The notes beneath the pieces were generated by a model, which was not told where the DNA came from, did no database searches, and worked only from the letters and a program-made list of their open reading frames with translations. Position numbers and translations under genes: made by a program. Of a DNA stretch of 64,000 nt, positions 12,519 to 24,736 are shown in pieces. The stretch's first letter is position 1, and every line of letters begins with the position of its first letter. Source of the DNA: Gongronella butleri (lineage: Eukaryota > Mucoromycota > Mucoromycetes > Mucorales > Cunninghamellaceae); assembly GCA_025201375.1 (NCBI GenBank), contig JAIWZP010000077.1:50628-114627 (forward strand). Reading direction: 5' to 3'.

Positions 12519-13169
12519 TTAAGCACGGGCAAGGTGGTTAAAGTAGTTTTGGAGGGGACCCTTTTGGGCGACGAACTTGACATAGCAGCCATCGGGGCGG
12601 AGCTTACCCTCGGCGCGGGCCTGGACGTACTCCTCACGGGCCAAGGGGGTGAAGCCCCACTTCTTGGAGATAATGATCTTCTGCTGGCCGGGGAACTTGT
12701 ACTTGCAGCGGCGGAGGGCCTCAATGACGGTGGCCTTGTTGGAGTCCTTGGTACGGACGGAGAAGATGATCTGGCCAATGTTGACACGGGCGACGAGGCC
12801 ATTGGGCTTACCAAAGGCACCGCGCATACCGGTTTGGAGACGATCCGCACCGGCACACGACAACATCTTGTTGATACGGGTCACGTGGAAGGGATGGACA
12901 CGGATACGCATGTGGAAGGAGTCCTTGCCGGAGGTCTTGGAGATGTACTTGTTGCAGCAAATACGGCCAGCCTCGAGGGCCTCAGCCGACAGCTGTTCGT
13001 ACTCGTTGGACACCAAGTGGATACACAAGGGGAAGTCGTCGACGTGAGCCTTCTTGCGGCCCAAATCAAAAATTCTGACCTTGGCATCAGGCACACCACG
13101 GCAGTAGCGCGACTTGGGGTAAGGCTTGTTCTTACAGTAACGGTAGCAGCGAGCAGGACGGCGACCCAT
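12519..13169 (-). CDS. RPL10: 60S ribosomal protein L10 (uL16)
   Basis: Component of the large ribosomal subunit near the peptidyl-transferase centre and tRNA entry; its loading is a late step of 60S maturation. The single coding exon encodes 216 residues, the normal length, opening [20 protein letters not shown] and containing the family's conserved GAFGKPNG and [16 protein letters not shown] segments. Immediately before the start codon the sense strand reads a T/C tract ending CTCTTAG|CC, which looks like a splice acceptor two bases upstream of ATG. A 5' UTR intron, common in ribosomal protein genes, is therefore likely, but I could not fix its donor. Codon use is strongly biased as expected for high expression. 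Confidence 0.97.
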   Translation of the reverse strand: MGRRPARCYRYCKNKPYPKSRYCRGVPDAKVRIFDLGRKKAHVDDFPLCIHLVSNEYEQLSAEALEAGRICCNKYISKTSGKDSFHMRIRVHPFHVTRINKMLSCAGADRLQTGMRGAFGKPNGLVARVNIGQIIFSVRTKDSNKATVIEALRRCKYKFPGQQKIIISKKWGFTPLAREEYVQARAEGKLRPDGCYVKFVAQKGPLQNYFNHLARA

Positions 13170-14283
13170 GGCTAAGAGAGAGAAAAAAAAAACGAGAAAA
13201 AAAATGAGTTCCAGGTCACAGCAGCGTAAAAAAAAAATAGAAGAGAAAAAGGACAACACGACAGAAACACGAGCACAACGAGCTTGTCGACACGATGGTG
13301 AATATCAATGGCTTGCGAGAGACGGCCATGGTGTGTTGGGAGTGAACGTGTTGTGGGCGGTTAAAAGGCGGTGGCATCGAAAAGAAGCGAAAAAAACACG
13401 GAATCGGCATCCATCCATCCATCCATCGCTTGCCAATTGCTCCATCCATCCATCGTGTCATTGATCGTGCGCTTTATGTTGTCATTGCTGTCTGTTCCGC
13501 TGCTCTGTCGTGTGTCTTTGCCGCTTTTTGCTGTACCAATGTACTTACTTGATAAAAAAAGTAAAAGTGAAAGAAGGAAGAAAAAGAAAAAGGCACCGAT
13601 GGCAAGCGGTGCTTTTATATCATTGCTGAATAATTCGGTCGCCCGGACAACAGCCGGACCTGGCTCCATTCAGCCAATCAGAGGCTGCTGCGACAGTTAC
13701 CATTTCTTGCATGACCTTGGTTTTTTTACGACCATCGCGTGCCTCCTGGCACCCTCCAGCTCCCTTTGTATTTGTCAGCCATGACCCCTTCACGCTCTGA
13801 AACAAATTGGCCTTGTTGCAAGCCAAGTGGAAGGAGCAATTTGCAAGTCATTCGCGAAAACGCGCGTCTTTTTTCGTTTTTGGCGGAGTGAGTGTGCCAA
13901 AGTGTTTCTTGTACGTATGGAGGGCATACCTGGGCAATTGAACAATGGGATAGCGCGCAAACATGGTTTCTAGGGTGCCATGGAATGAAAATTAACCGAT
14001 TTTCCGTGAGAGCATCGCTTAAAAGACGCACATACGTTGTCATTGGCTATCGTCAGCGCAAAACAGACCCCCTTTTGTTGGTGCGGGCGTGTCCTCTGTG
14101 GCCGCCAGGGCAATTTAGGCCATTGGGACAAAGGGCGCTTTGGGCGAGCGGGATGAACATCTCTCATGAAAAAGGGAGCTGGGTGCCCAATTCAAAAGCA
14201 ATGCATGATTTTTCGAGATCAGAATTCATCACTTTTCTCATTTGCTCACTTCTTGCTCCTTGCTTGTCGCGACCAAAGCAGTT
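13170..14283. other. Divergent promoter region between RPL10 and the WDR6-like gene
   Basis: About 1.1 kb. It holds the likely 5' UTR intron of RPL10 next to 13170 and, at 13408-13457, two short runs of the tetranucleotide ATCC (CCATCCATCCATCCATC) on the plus strand. No gene recognised. Confidence 0.5.
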
Positions 14284-17200
14284 ATGGCTGAAAGCTTCTC
14301 ACCAGTGGGTGTAAGTGGCCATTGCCGGCATGACACGAGCGTCTAGCCGTGTTTCTTGTCTTGCTCACATGCCCCCCTTTTTCTCTCATTCTCTCTTTTT
14401 TTATATGCAGGATCTTGCCAAAGACGCCTTTGCCGGCATCGTCACCAGCCTCTGCTTTTTGAACGAGACGACCTTGCTTGCTGGCCATGGTCCCTGGCTC
14501 AAAGTGTACGACATTAGCACCAACGAGCTTCTTTTCAGCAAAGAGGTGCTGCCAAACAATCGCATTCATCGCATTGTGCTGCGTAAATGGCCCTGACAGA
14601 CCGACATTTTACTTTTTATTCAAAAAAAGACGCGATCTAACGTGTGTTTGTTGGTAGATCCCGTGGGCCCAAGCAACAATAGCACCTCGAGGAAGCTTTT
14701 TGTCTATGGCTCAAAGACAATTGCGCTAGTTCAGGTGGAATTGGGCGTCAGGTACGCGAAATTTTAAGGTTTTGACAGCTCACTGGCCTTTCTGACGAGC
14801 TTTTTTTTGTGTTTTGGGTAGTGTTGATACGGTGGCGACATTTGGCCCCTTTTGTGATTGGATAATGGACGTGGCATGGATCTCGTCAAAGGTAAATTTC
14901 ATGGAAAAGTGTTCAAAAAGGCGCCAATTTGCTTATTTTACGCGTTTTCAGGGCGACGAAACGTACGACCAGCTTGCGATTGCGTATGCGCACAACTTTG
15001 TCGAGGTGTACGCGATGGAAGAGGACACAGACGACGCGGCCAAGCTGCAGCTGCGGCTGTTAGATCGCGTTCAATGCGAGATTCGGTGCATTTTATATGG
15101 TGCACGATTCCATGGCGCGACGCGTGCGACGCTCAAGCTCGCGTCGGGCACGGTGTTCAATCAGGTGCATGTGTGGAGCATCCAGGAGCGCAATACGGCG
15201 GGAGAGGGCGTCGTTGGACGCGAGTTGGTCGGGCACATGGGCGTGATCTTTGGCGTGCGCTTCAATGAAACGGGGACCATGCTTTCTAGCGTGTCGGACG
15301 ACCGCACGATTCACGTGTGGGATCTTGTCGACACCCAGCGCAAGCCTCAAGTCATCTACGGCCATGAATCGCGCGTCTGGGACTGCCAATTCGTCGACAA
15401 TCTCCTTGTCAGCATTTCTGAAGATGCCACATGCCGCGTCTGGAAGAACAACCTGCTCTCGACCGCCGAAAATGATCAGTCTACCGAAAATGAAGATATC
15501 CTCGACGAAACACGCAATTGTCTGGCCTGCTGGGAGGGCCATGGCGGCAAAAATGTTTGGAGCTGTGCCGTCAGCCCTGATCATCGCGTCGTTGCCACAG
15601 GTGGCCAGGACTCGGCCGTGCGCCTTTGGTCTCTGGAAGCCATCCATTGCAACAAGATCGGTAAAATAAGACTTGATGGAAGCGTCTCATTGTTCATCTT
15701 TTTTTTCTACTTTCTCATTTTTTTTTGTCTTTTTCGTATTGTCTTGAATGATTTATCAGATGACGACAAGGACTTGACGATCCTGAATCTGCCCGACGAC
15801 ACGCACGATGACACGGCGCGCAGCTTTGCCTTTGTTAGGAACGAAAAGGTGCTCTCATGCACGCATCATGGCCAATTCGTGCGCTACGATGTGGATGCCG
15901 CCAACAAGGCTCAATCTGCGTCCCCGCACCTTTTGTTCCAAGACCAAGACTTTTTCAGCTACTCATCTATGCACCACTCGGAGTGCGGCGAGCTGATTGT
16001 CTGTTGCACCGTGCGCGGTGCGCTCATGTTTTACAGTCCGTCCAATCAATTTGCATCGCTCAAGGTCTCTGTCCAAGCACAAAAGATTGATTCCGTCGAC
16101 ATCCACAAGTCCGAGCGTAAGAAAGAGGCAATGGGACAATGACACGCTTTTGCGACGCGAGTGACGCGCTCAGTTCATTTTTTTGCCGTTTTTTCGCATT
16201 TCTAGTGCACGATGGCATTTTTTACGTGATTTCGTTTGCCCAGAACGAGGTGTACTTGCATGAATTGGATGTGTCGGTGCCTGAAAAGGTGAGTACAGCA
16301 AGAAAAAAGTGGCGCAGCATGCACTTTTGCTCATTTTTCATTTTTTTTTTATGCTAGCCGGAGCATCGTACGCTTTATACCTTGATGGGTCCTGGTGAGC
16401 GGACGACCATTACGTGTACGGAATTGCTGGAAGAGCGTGGATTGTTGATTTGCGGCTCTCGGGAGTCGGCTATGCTCGTTTATCGCCTGCCCGAGCTTGG
16501 TGGCGCGTCAAATGTGACCAAACATCGACTTTTCCCGAGCATTCAAGTGCGTCGCATGCACGGCAAGCAGAATATCAGCAGTGTGAAATGCAAGCCTGTT
16601 GCAGAGGGTGATGACGACGCGGATGGCATCACATTTTGGACGACGGGCCGCGATGGCTGCTATGCCGAGCATCGCCTGAGCATGTTGGACGGCGCGCCGC
16701 ATTTTTATCCCGAGTCGCTCGCCGACATGGTCACGGGCGTCGCCAGTCGCAGCGAATCTGCCACGCGCTGCAACGATCTTTTGCTCGAGACCGTCTACCG
16801 CAACAAGGTCACCAAGGGCTGGCTCGAGGGTCTTGTCTATGTCGACAATGAGCTGCTTTTGCTCGGCTTTTACCGCAAAAATTTCTTTGTCTACAATGAG
16901 ACCAAGCGATTCGAGGTAAGAATCCAAAAAAAAAGGGCGGACTCAATCGGATAGAAAAACGAATTGACGCGTGTTTTTCCGTTTTTTACACTTTAGGTGA
17001 TTTCTATCGCGTGTGGCGGCGCGCACCGACGCTGGCACTTTCATACCAAGGACGCCAGGCTGGATCACTCCATTTTTGGCTTCATCCGCAACAAAGTGGT
17101 ATGGCACGCGCTGTCAAAATGTCAATATTGGTCTTCTCACCTTTTTTTTCTTGCCATTGAGCAGCTGTGCACTTATATCCGCGATGGAAACACGTCGCAA

Positions 17201-18922
17201 GGCCCATTCCAAGAGAGTATGCTGCAGCAAGATTACCACGGTCGCGAAGTGCGCGCGATCCAATTCCATGGTAAGCCGGCAAATGTGGATAAAATTTAAT
17301 TTTCTTGCTTACAGTCGCTTATTTTTTTTCTACGTGACGCACATGTTCAGAAACCAAGGACCCCGAGGGCAGTCCTCTTTTCCTTTTCGCCACTGCTGGC
17401 GAGGACACCATGGTGCGCGTCCATCAATGTATGTGATTTTGCCAAAAAAAAAAAAAGGCACAATTGGCTCATTTTTTCCCTCTTTTTGTGCGACAGATAT
17501 CCCTGGCCAGTCTCGCTTCACGACGCACTCGGTGCTGCGCAAACATGCGTCGGTCGTCAAGTGCGTCCAATGGAGCGACGGCATTGACACGCTTCTTTTT
17601 ACGGCCGGCGGCAAGGAGCAGCTCCGTTGCTGGAAGCTGGATCTGCGCAAGCAAGCCGGCACCGCGTCGCTCGCGCTCAATTGCTTGGAATGGGCCACGT
17701 GCCCCATGGTCGGGTAGGTATTCATCTCTCGTGGGCAAGCAACAGGGCCTTTTTTTTTTAAAAAAAGTTTTTGGCATTTTCTGGCTTTTTGTCGCGTGGG
17801 GATGTCGCATGGGGATGCAGCAGGGCCTTCATTTGGTCACACGGGCAACCATTGGGTTGACCGCTGAGGATTGGGATGACGCTCTCTTACCTTTTTTCGT
17901 GCTTTTTAGTGACAAATCCACGGAAACACGTATCATGGACTTGACATCCTTTGTGTACAACAAGATCAAGGGCATTCATCTGATTGGTGCTGTCTATTCC
18001 GACTCTATGATCCGAGTAAGAAGGAACAAAGCGCGGTCTGGCGCGCTCAAACTCACTTTTTTTTTGATTTTGTACGCCGCAGATCTTCGTTTTTGATGAA
18101 TTGACACGAAAATTTGCGCTTGTCGTGGATGGCACGTGGCACGCCAAGTGTATCTTGCAGATGGATCATTGCCTCGTGCAGCAAGATCAGGGTCGCGATC
18201 GTCTTTTATTCTTCACAGCTGCTACAGATGGCCGGTAAGCATCGTCTCTTTATTTTTTTCTGAGGGTAATGGATGTGGACTCATGCGTTTCTTTCTATTT
18301 ATTCCACTAGTGTGGCCGTGTGGGATATCAGCAGCGCCCTGTTTGCAACATTGGAAACCATGGATGTCCTCGTTGATCCCACACATCCCAGCACCAAGTT
18401 CACAGAGCCGATCAGCCACTTTTCCGTGCATCTGTCTGGCGTCAATGCGCTCCAGGTCGTCCACTGGGACGCCCAGACACTTCTGGTGATGACGGGTGGC
18501 GAGGACAATGCGATGGCCGCGACTTTGATCGATAAAACGACGTGTGCCGTTGTTTCTGGCCCTGCCCACGTGCCAGATGCTCACGCGTCGTCGCTGACGG
18601 GCCTGCACGTGCTTCACGCTCCTACCAGCACCGACCACAGCGTGCTTGTGGCCACGACCTCCATCGATCAGCGACTGAATCTCTGGAAAGTCGCGCAATG
18701 CGGCTCCGATCTGCAAATCACGCTCATTAATGCCGCTTTTGTCGACGTGCCCGATCCTTCGGCATTGCACGGCCTCCAGCATGGGTAAAAAAGAAAAAAG
18801 AAAACAGAAAAAAAATAGAGATTTAAACATTTTTTTCTTTTCACAGCGACGAAACGTACCTGGCCGCAACTGGCATTGGTCTTCAAGCCTTCAAATACCA
18901 TCCTCCATCCTCATCGACATAG
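14284..18922 (+). CDS. WDR6/Trm734-like WD40 protein
   Basis: Large WD40-repeat protein of the WDR6/Rtt10 (Trm734) family, the partner of the Trm7/FTSJ1 methyltransferase for 2'-O-methylation of tRNA position 34; cytosolic. Sixteen exons: 14284-14310, 14411-14582, 14658-14751, 14822-14891, 14952-15660, 15760-16116, 16206-16288, 16358-16915, 16997-17098, 17165-17270, 17351-17428, 17497-17713, 17910-18015, 18083-18234, 18311-18784 and 18847-18922, giving 1126 residues in phase. Clear WD repeats include GHMGVIFGVRF..DRTIHVWDL, GHESRVWDCQF and the family-typical GHGGKNVWSCAVSP; further degenerate repeats fill the C-terminal half. The fourth intron (14892-14951) is 60 bases and stop-free, so retention would insert 20 residues. 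Length matches the family, about 1000-1150. Confidence 0.88.
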
Positions 18923-19078
18923 AATCCATGCATTTGAATGAAAAAGGCCGTCGAAAAATGGCATTTTTGCGAGTTGTTCTTCTTTTTTTATTATTTCAGC
19001 GGATTATGTGCGTACGCATCGGGTCGATTCGATTTTGCGGCAACGAGTGATGAATAGGAGCAAGTAAAAAAAAAAAAA

Positions 19079-19097
19079 GAGAGAGAGAGAGAGAGAA
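19079..19097. repeat. (AG)n dinucleotide repeat
   Basis: Short GA/AG run next to an A-run in the 227-base region between the convergent WDR6-like and seven-helix genes. Confidence 0.8.
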
Positions 19098-19149
19098 ATG
19101 GATTGAGGATTCGGGAAGAGATGGATGAATTACAGTGAATCGTCGATTT

Positions 19150-20559
19150 TCAAAGCGAGCTGCCATCGCTGTCATCGTTGTGGCGCTTGGACGTCTTGAC
19201 CATGGGCACGTCGTACTTCATGCTCTTGTCGTGGTTCGTGTCGGTGCCATCAAACGTCATTTCGGCCGTCATATGGTCAGCTGTGTGCAGGTTCTTTTGC
19301 GTCGTGCCGCCATGGCCCTTGGACTTGCCCGAGTTGGTTGTGACCCAGTGGACCGTGATCACATTAATCTAGAAAAAGAGGGAAGGGGAAGACGAGAGTG
19401 AGCAAAAAAAAAAAAAAAAAAAGAAAAAAAAAGAAAAAAAAAGAAAAGAAAAGAAAAAATACGCGTCTCGACGCATTCTTTCTTGTGCAGCGCGCGCACA
19501 AAAGAAACTTACCGTGACATCGAGTGTGCAAGCTGTTAGGCACACGAGACCGCGCTGGTGGCCGCCGCTGGTGACGACCAGCAAGACATTGATGAACGAG
19601 ATGGCCAAACACACAATGGATGCCACAAGGGTGCGGCGCGCCAGGCGGTACAGCTTGGATCGCTTCCAGTCCGTGCGCGAATTGCGGCCCACGTTCATCA
19701 AGGGGCTCATGAACAACCATGTCAAGTACAAATTGAACACCTGAAAAGCAAATGGATGGCCGTGTCAGCTCTTTTGTCACATTTTGTTTTTTTTTGGGTG
19801 AATTACAAAGTCGTAGACCAACAGCGGAACACTGGCGACGGGCTGCAGACCAATGGTGCACGTGCCATCCGCTTCAATGTAAATGTTGCGGAACGTCAGC
19901 TACAATAAAGAAAATCAAACATGAATATCACAATTTTCACGACTTTTTCGCGAAATCAACGCGACATAACGCAATGAGAGAATTTACCATGAGCACAAAG
20001 ATGACGACATAGGGCATCAGCAAGCAAATGTGGAATTTGTACTGACAAGTCTTGAGACGCGTCGTTTTGACGGCGGTCACGAGATGCACGCGCTCAATGA
20101 GCCATGCATAGATAGCAATCTTGCTGCCAGCATAGAAAAAGTCGCACGCAAGCATCCCTAGCGTGCAGGAGATCATGTTGTCTAGCAAGGAGAGCAAGAA
20201 CAAAGAGGAGAAAGCGCGCAAAAAATACGAAAAAAAGAGAATGAGGTCGTTCATCCAGCAAAACAAGCAATAGGGAGCTTTTTTTTTTCTTTTCTTTTTT
20301 TTTTTTTGCTCAATTGAAACTCACTGTTGTTGGTTGACACAATGACGATGGATGTGACGGCAAAGGCCCATGAGAACGTGTATAGCAGGATCACAAGGAC
20401 GCGGCCATAATTCAGCGTTTTGATCTTTTCATTAAAGGTCTTGGCTCCCAGTGCCGCGGCAAGGACTGTGATACAGGCCAGCGAGATTATTTCTGAGCCG
20501 ATCTCGAGCGCATCCGGGCCCTGGAAATCGGCCAATGTCGTGATGAAATTGGTACTCAT
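19150..20559 (-). CDS. Seven-helix membrane protein, possible G-protein-coupled receptor
   Basis: Exons 20559-20325, 20181-19988, 19899-19807, 19740-19513 and 19368-19150 give 322 residues. Seven hydrophobic segments can be placed: around the N-terminal ITVLAAALGA, VLVILLYTFSWAF, LGMLACDFFYAGSKIAIY, LLMPYVVIFVLM, FNLYLTWLFM, TLVASIVCLAISFINVLLVV and the last spanning the final splice site. Helix 3 ends in ERVHLV, in the place where receptors carry a DRY-like motif. The tail of about 65 residues is hydrophilic. No named family was recognised; a GPCR-like topology is inferred from hydrophobicity only, and a transporter cannot be excluded. A TATA box lies about 70 bases upstream. Confidence 0.75.
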
Positions 20560-20625
20560 ATTGAATTAAGAGAAAAATAAAAGAAATAATGCCCCGGACT
20601 CTTGACAATGCCCCATTGTCGCTTG

Positions 20626-20633
20626 CTTTTATA
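20626..20633 (-). promoter_or_regulatory. TATA box of the seven-helix gene
   Basis: TATAAAAG on the minus strand, 67 bases before the start codon at 20559. Confidence 0.5.
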
Positions 20634-21859
20634 CGCGCATCCCTTGGAAGGAAGGCTTGTAAAATAGGGAGGCAATGCCCTGCCTCCATCGTTTCTCCCT
20701 CAATTCCTTGATTTTACACAGTGGTTGGCCTTTTTGGCATCCCCACGCATAGCAAAATGTTGTCTCCTTTGCCTACACAAAAAGGAGGTGCGAAAAAGCT
20801 TATTTTGTCCACACAAGGGCCAAGTTTATTAGCCACTAAGGCTGGCTCCGTTGGACTTTTTTTTTCGTTTTAATTGTCGTTGTATCACTTTGAACGAAAA
20901 GAAGATGAAATATTCGAGTTGACTTGTGTTGTCAAACTTTATTGAGGCGCGTCGGACGCGACTGGACGCGTGGGATCACGCGTCGGGCGATCACAAAGAT
21001 CAAGAAAGCAAGCTTGCACGCCGTGACACACGGACAAGGGGCTTTTGTTGGCGACCAACGTCTTGGATAGACAAACAGGATCTTCTTTTTTTGTGTTTCA
21101 ATGGCGTGACGGTGGCGGCTGTCAGTCGCCCTCTTGCCCTCCCCCCAACGTACGTGAGTCGATGATTTCTCCCTAATTTTGTCTTTTAGCAATAAAAAAA
21201 AAGAAAAAGTGACAGCCACTAGTACGCCGAGCCAAGCATCTAAGAAGGCATTGATCATTCGGGGATGACACCACGAGCTCGCACGACCGGCGAATGCCTG
21301 CATTAGGCGCGTCGCGCGCGCGTCCAGCAGCCAAATGTTTGCTTTTTGACGCGTCGGGTCGTTAGCAATATCAAAAGGGAGCATGAAATGGGCGTCATAG
21401 GGAGGTACGCCATCCCACCCGGGCAAGCCACCCCCCCAAGGATGTTCAAGATGAAGCACATACCAAAAAAAAAAAAAAAACCTCGGCGCCCATTGAAGCC
21501 TGTTTTTTTTTTGGCCTTGTTTCCCCGCCGAGGTCCTCGTCGCACTCCCCCTTGTTGTACTTTATTAGCCCGTCTCCTGCAGCTCACTTCTTAATCCAGT
21601 GCCCAACCAACACAATGGCATCATCAACCCTCTCCCCTGTTTGGCCCCCATTGTTCCCAAAAGCAATGTCGTTGTTACCGCGCCATGCCGACGACGCCAC
21701 GGTTTTCGCGCTCGTCAACGGTCCATTGAGCCCCGCCGTTCGTAACACACAAACGCGCGCGCACAACCTTCTCATTGACAAACGCAAGACAAATCAGAAA
21801 AAAAGAAGGCGATCGATGGATAAAATGAATAAAAAGTGGGTGATGCTTTTTTTTTTTTA
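20634..21859. other. Intergenic region upstream of the seven-helix gene
   Basis: About 1.2 kb between two minus-strand genes. Frames such as 20932-21459 (minus) are open but compositionally odd and unrecognisable, so no gene is called. It includes the 3' region of SEC66 near 21859. Confidence 0.45.
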
Positions 21860-22569
21860 TTATTTCTTTTTGCCCTTTTGCTGCTTCTTTTCCTTCTCGG
21901 CCATTTCTAGCAATTCCTTTTGAGCCTTCTCCATTTCCTTTTGTCGTCGCTCGGCGTCGCGTTGCTGATTTTGTTGGGATTCGGCCTGTTCACGCTTTTC
22001 TTGGGCCACGCGCTTCTTTTCCTCGGTGATGCGCAGCTGTTCCATTTCCTTGAGCATGTCCTTTTGCTTCTCGTGCTCGAGCATCTGTGCGGCGGACGAG
22101 AAGATGGTCTGGCCCCAGCCCTCCTTGTACGTGTTGGCCTCGGCAGCAATCGCCTGCAATTCCTCCATAATCTCTTGCTCGGCCATGGTAAACTCGGTCC
22201 ATAGGTTGTCGCCAATGCTGCCCATGCGCATCAATTGTTGCAGGGCCGGCTTCTCTTGCTGCACTTGCACAAGACGGCGCACAGCCTCCATTGCCCGACG
22301 AAGAAGCGCCGCACGCAAATGATGCTCGGCCACGGGCGTGTCGCAGTTGAGCAGAGCAATATACTGTTCACGCGCCACGTTCTCCGGGAACCACGGCTCA
22401 ATTTGCTTCAAACCTGACCCAAGAAACACCGAAGATGAGTCGTCAAATCGTCTCTTTTTCGTCATTTTCTCGCTCGCTTACCTGTGACCTTTCGATAAAA
22501 ATGCGAAAAGACGCTCATCGCGGTGATACATCCTCCCAAATACACGGCTGGGAGCAACAAAGAGTCCAT
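21860..22569 (-). CDS. SEC66: ER translocation subunit Sec66 (Sec71)
   Basis: Fungal subunit of the Sec62/63 complex, which drives post-translational import of secretory proteins through the Sec61 channel. Exons 22569-22482 and 22413-21860 give 213 residues, the usual size. The N-terminus is a single membrane anchor ending FSHFYRK, a family hallmark, followed by GLKQIEPWFPENVAREQYI across the splice junction and a helical cytosolic domain (about 55-150). The tail is a Glu/Lys/Gln-rich coiled coil. It is divergent from the GET5-like gene with only 232 bases between start codons, so the two likely share a promoter. Both act in post-translational targeting to the ER. Confidence 0.88.
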
Positions 22570-22801
22570 GGTGGGGAGCGAGAATCAAAAGCAATAAAAA
22601 GACAAAAAAAGAGACAGGGGAAAGAAAGACAGAGCAAGAACAAAAAACGCAAATCAGACGCATTGGCTGCTCCTTCATTGCGCTTCAGGCCCTGATTGGC
22701 CGACTTGAATCCCCGCCCGAGAAATCGCAAACAAAAGAGTCAAAAGAGCCAATTGTCCTTGAAATCTTTACTCTTTCTCAGTCTGTAAACAAGGTTTTGT
22801 T

Positions 22802-23507
22802 ATGGTGACCATCTCCAACGAGCAGCAATATATTGACCAATTCCTCGGCGAACTTTCCAATCGGTCAGTGCGCTATGGCAAGGACTATTTGTCCCGGTCT
22901 TTGCCCTCGCCGTTGCTTGTCAAGGTAATTTCCACGTCTTTTTTTGTTTTTCCTGTGGCATGTTGTTTTGACTCATCGTGTACCTTTTTTGTAGAAACAA
23001 CCTAAGGTGAAGAAATTGGTGCAGGAGGATGCGGCTGCGCCAGCAAAACGCGAAATTAGCAGCGATGCCGGTCTGTCTGTCGTGATAAAGATCCTCAAGC
23101 CGGCGTCGCAATTCAAGATTACGCGGCTGTCTGCCGACGCGACGATTTTGGACCTGAAGCAGCGCATCTACCAGCAACAGATGATCCCGGTCAAGCAGCA
23201 GCGCCTGCTGATGAAGGGAAAAGTGCTTTCTGACGACAAATCGCTTGCCGACTATAAAATGACAAACGACACCACGCTCCATCTCATGGTCAAAGCCGCC
23301 CCCGCGGCCGCTGCGCCCACTCCCGATGACGATACCACCTCTTCCTCGATTGCTCCGGCTGACACACCCGCTGAATTGTCGCAAAAGGGCCGTGAAACTC
23401 TTGCCACGGACGCTCTGTGGGCTTCTGTTCATCAGTCTCTTCAGCAGCACCTTTCGCCATCCGACGCTGATCTTGTCATCGCCGCATGGAAGCGCGCAAA
23501 TGTGTAA
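22802..23507 (+). CDS. GET5: GET complex ubiquitin-like protein Get5/Mdy2 (UBL4A homologue)
   Basis: Bridges the Get4/Get3 and Sgt2 steps in delivery of tail-anchored membrane proteins to the ER; cytosolic. Exons 22802-22924 and 22995-23507 give 211 residues, matching yeast Get5 (212). Order: an N-terminal Get4-binding helix region (1-45), a ubiquitin-like domain (about 68-141) with QRLLMKGKVLSDDKSLADY, an Ala/Pro/Asp linker, and a C-terminal segment ALWASVHQSLQQHLSPSDAD (about 183-202) that fits the Get5 homodimerisation domain. It starts 232 bases from the divergent SEC66 gene. Confidence 0.87.
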
Positions 23508-24736
23508 AATCAATAAAACCACGAAAAAAGAAGAAAAAAGCGAACCACGTGTATCCATCCTATCAGCTCTCAAAAATTTGAACTGTGAGCAGACTGGTTG
23601 GGTAAATTGCGCATATTTCTGGTGTGGTGGCGCGCAGATTTACCGGAGTGTATTGCGCGGATTGGATGGATTGCATGCAAATTGCTTGGGTATATGAACC
23701 AACACCCAGTCGCTAGGCTACTTTTACAATAACAGTGCGTGAAGCATGTCTCTTGTGACAGTTCGTGCATGCGTGGTTGTGAATTGGGGTCGCGGGCTCG
23801 TGTCGTCGTCGATCGTTATATCGCGCGTTTACACCCCCCAATTTCATCATTTTGGCATTGGCTCCGCAAGAACGCATCGTCTTTGCAGTTTCTCGGCACG
23901 TTTCGCGTCTCTGGTCACGGCTCGCACGTAGTTTTAATTTGGAGTCTCTGACGCGTGATTTCGTTGAATAACGACGCGTCTTTTCAAAATTGCATAAATT
24001 TGGCAACAGCCCGACAAGAGCGCTTCGTCTTCGCGTTTCCTCGGTAGTTTTCGTGTCTCTGTTCATGGTTTATGTGCAGTGTTAATTTGAGGTCTCTCGC
24101 GTGCATCGTGTCGAGATAACCGATTCGCCGCACTGCAAAACCACTTTGGCTGCCTGGCAAGATATTCACAGGCCACACGCTCCCTGGATTTGATAATAAA
24201 AGGGGCAGAAAAAAGGATCGTTGATCACGTCGATTGAAAAATAAACGCAAATTATGCAAAATTCCACTTGTACAAATTTGGCATTTGCTCACTTGAACGC
24301 GTTGACCTTGAATAGTCTCGGTATGCCACGCGGCTTTTTTTTGACTCTCATGGCGGATAAACGGCAATTGCCTCCCTCTTTCGCACGTCCAAGGCCTGCC
24401 ATTCAGTTTTTGACCGTAAATATGAATTGCTTCGGCCGTGGCGATGCCTGCTTGCAGCGAGTTTCGCTCTGTTCCGCTTAAATATTTAAAAAGACCGCCA
24501 ATCCCAAAAAACAGCGCAAACAACCCCGAAAAGTCAGTTTTAACACGCGAAAAGGCACAGTTACTAAATTATTTCAACAAAAAATAAATGTACTCTCCTA
24601 ATTCGGAGCGTACCTTATTTCAACACATTTCAGGCCCACTTTATCAAGAGTATACACAATGTTTCGCCAACGAAATCGTGAAATAACGAATAACAATTAC
24701 GAAATCCGGCAAAAACTTGGATTTGTGTAAAAATAA
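23508..24736. other. Intergenic region with a diverged direct repeat
   Basis: No gene supported. It holds a diverged repeat at 23848-24105, described separately. Two minus-strand open frames across the repeat (23713-24066 and 23984-24523) give similar peptides but lie in different frames, so coding is doubtful. Confidence 0.5.
23848..24105. repeat. Diverged direct repeat, two copies about 110 bp long, period about 147 bp
   Basis: Copy 1 about 23848-23957 and copy 2 about 23993-24105. Shared landmarks in order are TTTGGCA, CAAGA.CGC.TCGTCTT, TTTCGTGTCTCTG-like text, TTAATTTG and GTCTCT. The period is not a multiple of three. Origin unknown. Confidence 0.6.

Noticed and set aside
13408..13457. 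Short ATCC repeats, considered as a regulatory array or CRISPR-like structure.
   Set aside because: Simple tetranucleotide repeat without spacers; eukaryotic context.
20932..21459. 175-codon minus-strand open frame.
   Set aside because: Includes a translated A/T-rich low-complexity stretch and has no family signal; start and splice context are unconvincing.
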